A DNA stretch of 64,000 nucleotides, taken from assembly GCA_964035795.1 (NCBI GenBank), contig OZ038322.1:22211859-22275858 (forward strand), read 5' to 3'. Position numbers and translations under genes: made by a program. This stretch comes from Pterobdella sp. o SKG-2022 (Eukaryota > Annelida > Clitellata > Hirudinida > Piscicolidae). Under the pieces are notes generated by a model. That model was not told the DNA's origin. It did not search any database and saw nothing but the letters and a program-made list of their open reading frames with translations. Every line of letters begins with the position of its first letter. Positions within the stretch are counted from its first letter, which is position 1. Below, piece by piece: positions 1 through 11,400 of this stretch.

Positions 1-276
1 GATCGTTTATGTCAGTCACTACCAAGTTGATGCGAAGGATTTTGAAAAAACTTTTGCCTGTTGCAGCCACATCTAGCTGAAACTGGATGAAAATTATGTG
101 TGTTTCACAAATTATACGCAAATAAATGACGAAAATATCACTATTATTCGAATTTATGTTTGCAAAGTTCCGTCATAACATTGAAAAGATTCTACAAGGC
201 GTATAATATAACAATGATAGTGTATATGGCAGTTAATCAAACGGTGCTGTTCAAAGCGACTTTTATTAATACTCAC

Positions 277-2379
277 TTCACATTCGTCTTTGGAGTTGCA
301 TAACGACTCTCTATCAATCCGACCTACTGTACTTATTAGCCCGCTCTGTTCTTCGAGGATTATTAATATTGGAAGGGATCGGGAAAGGAACCGAAATGAA
401 ATTTTTTCATCAACACTAGGTAGTAAGGACTTCAAGTCGCCAATGATGGTACCTTCGACGCACTCTTCGACAATCAGGAAAGTGTTTTTCTTGTTATTAT
501 TTACGGCATTGTGCTTTTTGTTAGTGTTATTATAGTAATAGTTGTTATAAAAATCTTCATAGTGGTAGCTGGGAGAGTTGAAATTATCATGTCGACCGAT
601 TTGAGAGCCGTATAAATTGGAAAGTTCTGATTTGATTTGGCTTCCTTCGTCGTTTAAAGCAACCTCTTTAATGTTTTTACGGTTTGGATCATCGGAAGAT
701 TTGTTTGGCTTCACCATGAAACTTTGTTTTAGAAACTTGGGGTTTCCAATATTCCTGAGTCGTTTGTTTGAATGTCTTTTCGAGAGAGAATTTTTCTTGA
801 ATGTTCCATTGTTTTTATGTTGTGAATGTGTTTCAGTGAAATTTCGATTAACTGACGTCAATGATATATTTTCAGGTAGATTATTTTTCTCTTTCAACAC
901 ATCTGCGACTCGCGTGTTGGAAACATCATTACATGCTGAAAAATGGCATGAAGAATTGGTGTGGTGGAAGGTAGCTGAAGTGGTTTTTCCTTGATGAAAC
1001 ATTTTTTTTGGTGAAAACAACGTTAAAAAACACGATAAAAAGGAAGTCATCTTTTTGAAAACATTACTTTTTGAGATTTTCGTTTCAAAGTATTTTGAAT
1101 CTTTATCGTCAAAATTAGAAGTTTTATTGAAATAGTTTTGGCAAAGATTTGTTTCTATTGAGTTTTTTACAAAGTTTTTATTATGGGAAAATTTTTTCAT
1201 ATTTTTATTGTTTTCTTTCAAGTTTATATTTTGGCTTGGATTGTGAATAATGTAGCGAAAAGGTCGTTTTTGATATAAAAGGGAAGTAATAGGCTTAAAC
1301 GTTGGAAGGGCAGTAAAAGTACGCTTGTAAGTTCTTTTTCTTTTGTCGAAAAAAATAATATTGCTGAGATTAGTGACTTTTGTCACATTTGTAAAAAGAT
1401 TTAGTGATAGCGGGAAAGGTGTGGTGTGGGAAGGAATAGTGAAGCATGGGGTGGTGGAGCATGGGGTGGAGAGGGATAGGGTGGTGAAGGGTTCGTTGAG
1501 TGGCGAGTGTTTTGTAACCTTTGAGAAAAGTCTTTTGATTTTCTTTTTGTTTTTGAACTTATTTGAACTTATAAAAGATTTAGATAGTTTTGGTAGTAGG
1601 AATTTTCTCAAAATTTCAAAACAGTTTTTTATTTTGCATATTGAAAATGTTCTGATCGCATATTCATTAGGACTAGATGTCTCTGCAGATTTGACGCTAT
1701 AACTTTTTTTTGTGGAAATGTTTTGAATTTTCAAAAATGTGGAGTTATTAGAATATGTTTCAAAAACGGAACCAATATTGAAATTAGTTTGGTATTTTTT
1801 TTTGGCTCCATACAGCTGAATGCCTTCTTTTGAATAGACATCTCTTGTGGCAGCGAACAATTTTGGAAATGGTTTTATAAAATCAATTATAAATTCACTT
1901 TTTTCGGCTTTTTCATAGTCACTAGCAGAATTTTTTGTGAAAAGCTTGTCGAAAACAATGTTATGACTCTGTTTGATCGCATTATTAATATGTTCTTTTG
2001 AAAAACCCCTAATATTCCTATCATAGTACTGTGTAATATATGAATTATTCTCCAACTTTTTGCAGTTTTTCATACTTGCATGCAAACACATTTTTTCCGT
2101 GTGAGTTTTGTTTTTCAGTTCATTTTTTCCAGAGTTCTTGAAGTTTTCAAACTTTGCAGTTTTATGACGTGGTAGCTTGTTGCTTTTATACAAATTGTCA
2201 TTATGAGTGAGAGTTATTTCAGCATTTTTTACCTTTTCTCCTATGTTTTGAAAATTTTCTCTTGGGATGCTCTTGCCAATTAGGTTAATTTTATTTGTGC
2301 AAACAACACTGAAAAACGAAAAAAACCGAAAAATAAAAAATAAGTTTAAATTTAGCAATTGAAACTGCGAGATCCTCAT
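277..2379 (-). CDS. Protocadherin-like protein B, first coding exon (partial gene)
   Basis: A 701-codon open exon starts at a true ATG (complement of 2377-2379). Residues 1-27 are hydrophobic (LLNLNLFFIFRFFSFFSVVC), as in a signal peptide. The last ~70 residues match the start of protocadherin repeat EC1: VEECVEGTIIGDL, then SRSLPILIILEEQSGLIS and GRIDRESLC, the same landmarks as in the complete gene at 11401-17680. Between them lie about 600 residues rich in Lys, Asn, Ser, Thr and Phe with a Pro/Thr/Ser stretch (STPCSTTPCFTIPSHTTP); I recognise no domain there. The exon probably ends at a GTGAGT donor (complement of 271-276, phase 0). A second GT seven bases earlier would give phase 1, the phase used by the homologous intron of the other gene. 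The remaining exons lie beyond position 1. Expected role: calcium-dependent cell adhesion at the plasma membrane. Confidence 0.8.
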
Positions 2380-5300
2380 TTCAGTTGTCTATTATCATAA
2401 TCTTCTTCACGTTGATTCTTCTTGTCTCATAAAACCTCCACTTTTTCATTTCGTTATTATTTATGGTATTTAAACTCCTTTTATGCTTTGTTTTGTGACC
2501 AGGGATTAGATGATAGTAGCAAGAAACCTGAGGTAAGGTAAAAAGCTGTTATCAAGCTTTGTAAAATTCTTAATTTTTTTCTACTCTCAAATAAATTGCA
2601 ATGTTAAGTGCTAAAAATTCTACAAAAAATATTTTTAAAAGATAAAATAAAAAATCATTTGAGTTTTATCAAAGTTGCATTCAAAGTACAAATTTGTTCG
2701 CAGGACAACTTTACATTTTGAAGCTTTTCAGCACATAAATAACACAAAACCGACATTAATTATAACGTCGAAAACATGCTAAATTCTGTTGAGTTTTTAA
2801 ATATTAAAAATATATGTATATAAAAAAGTATTTATAACAAAAGGAAAGCATAAAGTTATTTTTAAAAGTCGCATCCCAAAGCTCGACGACTCGGCGGGTG
2901 CATAAATAAACCCTAATGTGGTACATACTGTGCATGTTTGTGTGTGTGAATAAGCGTGGTAATTGTTTTTTAGAGCGTGTATGAATGTTTTTAACCTCAA
3001 TTTCGTCGTTTTTAAAACTCCAGTAAAATTATAAGTGTGATGTACTTTTAATATAAAACCCTCACGAGACTAATGTTTCTGCATGCAGTTGAATTGGGCT
3101 CACATACTTCTATATACTTATTTCTATTTGACGGGTGTTTGATTGTTTTTTTTTCGTTAATTTCACTAATCCTCTAGAGTTTTTGTGTTTTATTCTTACA
3201 AACCAATGCAATTTGAGTGTGTTAATTAGAAAAATTGTGGTTCTTTTATGGTGGTCCAATACATATTCATAGATAACTCTTACATAATTATATTTAATGG
3301 TAGAAATAAAATCTTTTTTAAATTATCTAGCTTACATAGTTTATGATCTTTAAAAGCAATGCAAATTTTTTTATATAATTCGGAGGTAGCGTGTACAAAA
3401 AGCGATACTTATAATGCGATAAGGGTATTGGAGAATGATGTGAGTGGGCTGTAATGGTGGTGTCGAGTGTCAAGTACTGAATGTCAAATAAGGTTTCAAG
3501 ATAGCGCAAGTCTCCTATGCAAGCAAGTCTCACAGTTGAGTAGCTCACAAGTTTTCCAACGTTTTATACATCATGAATAGAAAAAAAAATCATAAAGAAA
3601 CAAATATTCATAAAAGAATGAAAAATGTTTATGGTTTGATAAATACATTGGCTTACTTTAAAATATTTTAACGCCGAAGTCAGCACGCAACCGAAATAAC
3701 AACGGCAAAACCCAAAGGGCATAACGCAGAACTGGAGCGAAACGAGCTACAACACGCATTCTATTCGTGATAAAACAATGTTTGAAAGAAACAACATTAA
3801 TATGAATTAACTTTTAATTAATTTGAACGAAAAATCTTTGGAAATAAAGTTCTAATTATTTGTGTAAGTAATTGAAAAGCTGATAACTTGTGATTTTGAG
3901 GAATTGACGAGTATTTTATTTCAAAATATTAACCAAACGCGACCAAAAACTAGGAGAATTTATATTTAATAAAAACAATTTTTCAACGGTTTAGAGGGGA
4001 GATTTGAAGAGCAGATCGATGCGACAAAAACGTTTGCAAGGATCATTAATACTACCACTAATACCACACTTTTAGTGAGAAATGGTAGCTGATAACCTGA
4101 TTGTCCAAGTTTTGAAATATTTATTTGAAAATTCAGCAGATCTTGTTCGAAACCATAAAACTTAAATGATTCAGACCAAATTTCTAGTGCTTGTTCAGTT
4201 ATTTCGAGGTGTTTACAAAACAGTGCCTCAGGAAACCAAACGTTTTGATATAAGCTTTTTTTTAACTTTTTTTGGACTCATAAAAAAACTTCCTTCATTG
4301 AAAACAAATTGCAATAACTTGGCGCGTATATCATAGAATTGTGACGACCATTCTAAGAGGACACCAAGGGACGTTTACTCGAGGTTTCTCAACTTTTTCG
4401 TTAGCTTTTGATGTTTTTTTTGGCTACATTTTGTACGGAGTTCTTTCATTGACGTTTATATATTTTAATTGTTTGAATAAATTATTTTCGAGTCGTATTT
4501 TTGCAGAACTTTTCAAGTTTCTGTAATAATTGTGATTTATTTTGAAAGAAAAATTAATAAATATAACGAAGCCACATACATCAGAAATGAAAAGTTTTTC
4601 TACTGTGCTCTTCCGTGACGTTTTCTTATCTTGTTGCAAAATATTGTGTGAATGTTCCAAAAATAAAATTGCAAGTGTTTAGTAAAGTTTCTTCTTGAAG
4701 CGTTCGTTCCATGCAGACTGGATTCATTTTGAGTTTTTTGTTGTTTATATTAGGGTAAAACTCAAAACTTTTCTACTTTTTCTATGCTCATATTTTTTCC
4801 TTTTTAATTGGATAATTTACAATTTTTTCGTTTGAAAAATTAGTGAAAAATTTATTGAAATAAAGCTAGAAATTTAAAATTTTGAATTTAAAAGTTTAAA
4901 TTCAAAAAAAAAACGTTTTCAAATGCTATAAAGATTTTAAAACAAAAGAGAACTTCAAAGAGTTTAGTATTTTAGTTCACTTTTCAAAGACATTTTAGAA
5001 AATTCATAATTATTGAAAGCATTTAAATCCTTTTTCAATGAACAGCAGGTATGCTATGAAAGAATTCTAATAATATTAATGTGAAAGTCAAACTTAGAAA
5101 AACTTAAATTGTCTTTTATATATTCTTGTAAAAAGTAGTTAAAATTTAATGCAAAATTTATTTACAATGCTTGGGAACAGTCATAAAATATTCTTTCAAA
5201 ATTTAACGAGATTTCCTGCATTTTTATTGGAATTGGATTAATGAAAGTTTTTCTGTTTCATTTCTTACCATCAAGCCTTTAAAAATTATTCAAAACTTTT

Positions 5301-8300
5301 CAATATATGAGTGATGAGAAAACAAACGAAAAGAAATAAGAAATAATAAACTAGCCAACAAAAGTGCTATTAATAGTTAGAATAACACAATAATACCATC
5401 ATTTTTTTTATTTTCCTTTTATCTTTATTATTATCTCAGCCCTTTCATCAGTCTCACTCGAATAATAATTGTCTTGATTTTGCAACTGAACGCACCTTCA
5501 AACAGTGAAGAGTAAATATTTACACACTGGACTCTATAAAATAAATTGCGCTCCATAAACCCATCAATACTGAACCACCACGAAATTAATTTTTGATGTA
5601 TAAAAAAAAACCATAATAAAATTGAATATTTTAATGCAGAAAAAACTCTTTTTGAGTTCTATTATTTTTTAAAACTATTAAAATTTTTTATTAAATCTAT
5701 TTATTTGATTAATTTATTTTTTATATTATGAAACCTGAAATGAAATTAGTGAAGCTAAAAAATAAATAATAATATTATCGTTTTCATTTCAAAATGAGAC
5801 AAAACCTATTAGAAATGAATTTTTTCATGCCTTGATAAATGTATCAAAAATCTAATAAAACGACGTAGAATTGAGGAAAAATTACGACTTAGTCATAAGA
5901 AAGGCATAATAATAATTATTATTTTTTTTTTATTATTATTATTATTATTCAGATAAAAGCAAAAAATAATAAAAAACGCTATGATGACAAAAAGTTGATG
6001 GTGTATATAAAAAGCATTAATTAGATGCTTGTTATTGCCTTTTATCAGAAAGCATTATCTGATGAAGGTGAAACATCCTATACAAATTCTCAGAAACTAT
6101 TGTCGAATGATTATCGAAGTGTTATAAAATAATAATGATTAATGAAGGGAGTTTCTATAAACATAATGCTTTTTTGAAAATTATATCTTATTTAGCTTTG
6201 TGGCTGTTTTTAATGAATAAAGGATTTGGAAAATTAATTTCCTACCTTCAAATGAGTTTTATTGAGTTTAAAAAAATCTAATTAATTGAAAGTAATGTAT
6301 AGATTATAGGAGAACGAGTGTGACAACGAAACCTGGAATCAAGACAAGTAATTTGTGACTATCCAAAAAATGTGTTTCACCTTTCGAGGTTATTTAACTT
6401 TTAAGTTTTTGAAGCATAGTAGCTCAACAATAACCATTGAAAACGACTTTAGGAAATTAAAAAAACTCCATGAATTGAAGCATTCGGGTGGATATATGCA
6501 GCCTTCGACTGCTTTTATACAAGCCGGTGTCTTATATAAAACACACATACATTAATTCAATTAAAAAAGACTGATATGCTTATAATGAAAATGTGAAGGA
6601 GTATTAAATGGAGTGTGAATATAACATTGATTAGTCTTGACAGGCGTCTTGCTGTGAGAAATTCGCTAGCTTCGGGCTTTTTTGTGTCCATTGTAGCTTT
6701 GTTTGATAATCTATGTTGATTATGCTTTATGATTGAAACGTTGAAAAAATTTAGATCCAATTAAAAATTTTTCTAAAAAAGATTTCAACTTTTTAATTTT
6801 GTGCCAGTGTTTTTTTTTGTCTTAGAGAAAAACTCGACAATTTACATCTGAAATCTTTTTAGGAATCCAAAACTTCTATTTGCATATAAATTGAAAACAC
6901 CGTAGAACAATCAGAATCAATTGTCTGTTACCTTAAGAATTTCCAAAATATTCTTTCTCAAAAGTTTCGAGAAATTGAATCATTTTCCTTGCCATTTTTT
7001 AATTAATGGCGTCAATATTTCTCACTAAATTGAAACTTTCATAAACGATTTTCAGACTTTGAAATATAGGTGAAAACTAATTCATTAATTTTTTCACTGT
7101 TGTGAAGCGAAAATCGAAAAAACTATAAAAAAAATATTACCTTTATGAATTATGCGCCTGATCAATGCAATGTAATGAGCCATTAACTAGTAATTAATGC
7201 TTTTTAAATGCTTAGCATGAACAGTATCTGTTATTTATTCAAAATTATTTTCAAATTGAGTGAGTAACAATTTCAGTGTTGGAAATCACTAGTTTAATAC
7301 ATAAGTATTTAGTGGAATAAAATAAACCCCTAAAAATGTTTCTATTTGAATATTTCTATTTGACTCGAAGGAATAGAATACATAAGGCTTCTTTATAATA
7401 TTGCTACATTGTTGCTAACAAATTAGTATAAAAGTTCATTGAATTTATTAAAATTGGTCAGAAATATTCGAATTTTGGTATCATTTAATCATAGATTGAG
7501 ACTCATGCGTACAAAACAATGAAGCATCTGCCTCACTAACGTTAACAATAAATGTACCTGACCCTTTGATTTGAGTTTTTTTTGTGTGGTTTGAGGTTTC
7601 TGACTGGATAATAATCAATCTTATTACTTTGGTTTTATGTTAAAATTTCATAAAAATAGCTGAAGGATATTCAAAAGATGAAAGCATTTATTTTGTACAA
7701 ATCCAAATGATTGACATTCGGAAACTTTTATAATCCAAAAACGTATCATTACATGCTTAGAAAATTACTACAGATTGTTTTAATCGTGGAAATGTCTTGA
7801 AAGTTTCCGGATTGGTGAAATTTTTTTACAAGAACGATATTAAGTTGTAAAAAAATTTCAAAAAAATTTCAAATTTATGAAATTTTTTAAAAAACTTCCA
7901 TTGTATCTTGTTCATGAAATTTGAAGGATTTACTTCACAAATTATAAAATTTATTTCAAAAGGTTATAAGTGGAAAACATTACGAAAACTCGAAAAAATT
8001 CCAAAACACTTAAATACAAGAATAAAACTAAAATGGACATACATGCAAAGGACATTCAAGTTGATTTTCATTAGATTATATAACACAGATTTAAGATACT
8101 TGATGTGGAAACCTTCAAAAGAGCTGAAAAAATGCAACAAACAAAATCGTTCATAAACTTCATTAAAAATCAAAAATGTTCGATTCTCTCAAAAAACATC
8201 GTCAGGCGAGCGTGGTTGATTCTTATTAAGCCATTGGGTTTTCAAAACGACCAAAACTTGAACATTTTATTATATGATGCATTTATCGTAGGAATTTTTG

Positions 8301-8946
8301 TTAATTTTTTTAGAGACATCTTATTGTACTTAAACAAGACTCGAAGATTTTGTTATAAAAAGTTTACAACCATGCGGTAGAACTTATAATTTAAAAGCGA
8401 CCAATGAGACTTAATAACCAATAAAATGAAACAGAGCAAACAGTCGATAGATATATAATACACAAATTTAACATAGCAAATAAAGTTTTGAATGGCAGAA
8501 AATGACCTGTCAACAGTATAATATCACCACATTTCTCCATGTAGTAATGTGTTTATTAACTCTAGATTCCAATGATTTAACAAAAGTTTCTCAATGAGTT
8601 TGTGTATTTAAACAATACTTTGATTTTAATAGTGATCAAAATTAATAGTGCCAAGATAATGTGGGAAAATAGAGCATTAAAATAATCTATTAATCCATGA
8701 AAACCATTAAAACTTGGGTATTGACAATTCTTTACGCGCCTGATTGGACAGTCAAAAGTTGAGACATCGTCACCTTAACACTGCTTTCAATAGTTCCGTC
8801 ATTAGTTTGGTGATCTTATGACGGCTACCAGGTACCATTTATTTCTGATGAGAATTATTCATATTGGAAGAACAATATCGTTTTATTTTTTATTCAGCTA
8901 TAAAATTTGTTTGAAAAACTAGTAGGTGTTATTTCAATATGTATTT

Positions 8947-9252
8947 TTAAAAATTATTTTTTACACGGTAGATGTCAGAGTAGTGAGGGAGAAGTGGAGA
9001 AAGATCTTTTTCTTGCAATATTTTTTTATCATGTTGATAACCAGCTCGATCAAATTTGTTGCTTTGTAAAGTGGAAAAATCAGTGATGAAATGGTTGTGA
9101 GATGGTTGGAGAAGAGTGTTGTGGTGGGCAGGGTGAAGGGTAGAATGGTGGGCAAAATGGTTGGTGGTGTAGTGGGTGGGGTGGTGAGTAGTGTGGTGAG
9201 TGGGATGAGGTGTTCTGTACACGGGCTCGAAAGACATCAAATGATCTTTTGT
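8947..9252 (-). CDS. Possible terminal exon, His/Thr/Pro-rich
   Basis: A strong 3' splice-site-like sequence (a T-rich tract ending in GGTCAG, complement of 9253-9258) opens into about 100 codons ending in a stop at 8947. The translation has an imperfect repeat of short His/Thr/Pro units (HPTHHTTHHPTHYTT) followed by an unremarkable polar tail. It lies about 2.1 kb downstream of protocadherin A on the same strand, so it could be an alternative cytoplasmic exon of that gene. A second reading frame is also open through the repeat, and no partner donor was identified. Chance openness of a simple GC-richer repeat is a real alternative. Confidence 0.22.
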   Translation of the reverse strand, partial: TKDHLMSFEPVYRTPHPTHHTTHHPTHYTTNHFAHHSTLHPAHHNTLLQPSHNHFITDFSTLQSNKFDRAGYQHDKKILQEKDLSPLLPHYSDIYRVKNNF

Positions 9253-10350
9253 CTGACCAAAAAACAAGTAAATATATTGTCATTTTTTATAACAATGTGG
9301 GGAAAAAAAATGAAAATTGAATTTTTAGAAAATGTTTTTGAAAGCAATTAACTAGTTGGAAACTGACAAATTTTAAAGAATTTTCTTGCATTATTCATTT
9401 AGTGCTTTCATTTTTAGAAGAAGCGCCTTTTAAAATAAAATTGATTGGATGGAATCACGGAAGACTCATCGATTCAAATCATTTATTATGCAAATGACTT
9501 TCTTTATTAAGAAATTAAAATTGGATATCAAATCAAAATACATTGGGAACAGGCTTTCAAAAATCTTCCTATTGTTTCAATCATCGAAAAAATAACCGCC
9601 AACACATCGGAGTTGAAAGGTGGTTATAATGGTAACAACCACCTACCACACAACTCTGTAGCTTCTGTTGACTTGATTTATTGTCTATTTAATTAATTGC
9701 TATTCTCCATTTTATTTTTATTTATTTTTGTTGTTGTTTTTTTTTTATGTTTTTGTTGTTGATTTTTATGTTATGCATTTTTATTGTATATTTTTTGTAT
9801 GTAGCCTAGTTGTAACTGAATAGGGCGTATAATTCCTTCGGGCAAGTTTATCATTCTCTTTTGTGTTTGCGCCATAGCTCTATCGCCTGAATCTTTTTTG
9901 TATCCAGTTCTGATTTCGAAACCATTAAAAACTCTTAAACCAATTTTTTTGAGTGTGAAAAAAATTGAAAAAAACAATTAAAAATAAAATAAAAATAAAA
10001 CGTGAAATTTGTTATTTTAGTATATATTAATTATGCAATTTCAATTATCTTCTCAATATTTCAATACAACATCAAAAAGAAGTAGTTGAAGTTTTCTTAC
10101 GAAGTTACAAACGAGAGCTCCTCGTGCAGATATATCACCCCATAATATGGGACATCTTCTTTTGTTGCTTTTAATTCATATCTATTTTCTAGCGAACAGA
10201 CCTTGTCGGTCTATATTTTTGTGAATAAAATTCTTATTTAATTTTATTTATTTTATTTTTATTTATTTCATCACATGCTGGAGGGAAATAAAAGCTTGAT
10301 AGAAAATATTTTTAAATTGTTATTTCTCTATTTCATGATAGGCTAACGTT

Positions 10351-10388
10351 TTATGATAAGGCTAAACTTATCGAAAATTATAGCTTCC
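10351..10388 (+). repeat. Dispersed ~38-bp repeat, copy 1
   Basis: Core TTATGATAAGGCTAAACTTA followed by TCGAAAATTATAGCTT. Similar copies lie at 25231-25262, 32551-32593 (reverse), 34431-34473 (reverse), 37625-37662 and 39730-39770. Confidence 0.65.
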
Positions 10389-11400
10389 GATTCTCAATAA
10401 ATGTATTAAAAATTCCTCTTATTTGATGTTTTTCGTTACAAAATATTTGAATTTTATTTTAATACAATTGTAACCAACGAAAGCGAAATCACAGGTCGGT
10501 AACCTGCAACACGTAAGAGTATAATCAAAAATAAATTTTTATTTCTTAGAGTTTATGTGTTTGTTGTTTATATACCCATCTAGATCAAATACGTGCCGAA
10601 ATAAATTTTGAATGAAATTTTCCAAATAAAAACACAATTTAAAGTGAAATAAAATTACAATTTTATTCAGTTTTGTTACTTCGTAATGTAGGTGATGCAG
10701 TTCGTGCTCATAGCAGTACTCCTCTATAGAAAGATCGTATATAAAGTTTTATTCTTCCAGTTTTGATTTTCAAATTGACTGAAACCCATAGTTTGAAACA
10801 TCAAATTTTAAAATATAGAACTGAAAACTTCTCTTACAAAGCAATATCTCTCACTAAATACTACTCTATGTTAAACCATATTTCTTCAATACTTGTTTCT
10901 AATAATGAAGGTGTGTTGCCGAAACAAGAAAGCGTATAATTATTGAGGTTCGAAGAATAAATTTTCCGGAATGAACTTTTTTTCTAAGAATTATGAAAAC
11001 TGAAAATAACATTGGAAACAGGCTGTTTTTAATGAATTACAGTTAAATACCTGTTTTGCTGTTGGATTGTTTTTCTCTTTTACTACTATATTGCTCCTGC
11101 AAGGAACATTTGAGCATTTTTACTTGTGGGAAATTTTTTGATAAAAACTATTGATTCAAAATTATATTCAAATAATTGATACTTCAAAATAAACTAAATA
11201 TTAAAATTTTAATAAATTTGAAAACTTGTTAAATTAAACAAGAACTTAGGAACGACTTCATTGAGTTTAAAAGTAGTTCTAGATTGTTGCTACTTATTGA
11301 TGAAAAATTTTTCAAACATTGAAACTTCGTGAAGAAAACACAATGCCACACAAATACATGCGGAACACTGTTACACAACTATAAATGGAACACTTGAATG

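Larger units (their letters stand above)
2380..11400. other. Intergenic region between two protocadherin genes
   Basis: About 9 kb of AT-rich DNA between the start of protocadherin B and the end of protocadherin A. Open frames here are short and lack recognisable domains, apart from one possible exon at 8947-9252. A TTA/TAT-rich microsatellite lies near 5910-5950, and one copy of a dispersed 38-bp repeat lies at 10351-10388. I see no RNA gene. Confidence 0.6.

Noticed and set aside
290..1702. Plus-strand frames of 81-125 codons
   Set aside because: Antisense shadows of the long protocadherin B exon.
3655..3770. Locally GC-richer stretch resembling a small RNA gene
   Set aside because: No tRNA cloverleaf, no box elements and no inverted repeat could be made out.
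6058..6085. CTGATGA...GAAAC, hammerhead-ribozyme-like core
   Set aside because: Only about four bases lie between the two core boxes, too few for stem II, and I see no flanking stems I and III.
7908..8380. Two overlapping plus-strand frames of 82 and 91 codons
   Set aside because: Composition typical of AT-rich noncoding DNA (Lys, Phe, Ile), overlapping frames on the other strand, no motif or splice context.
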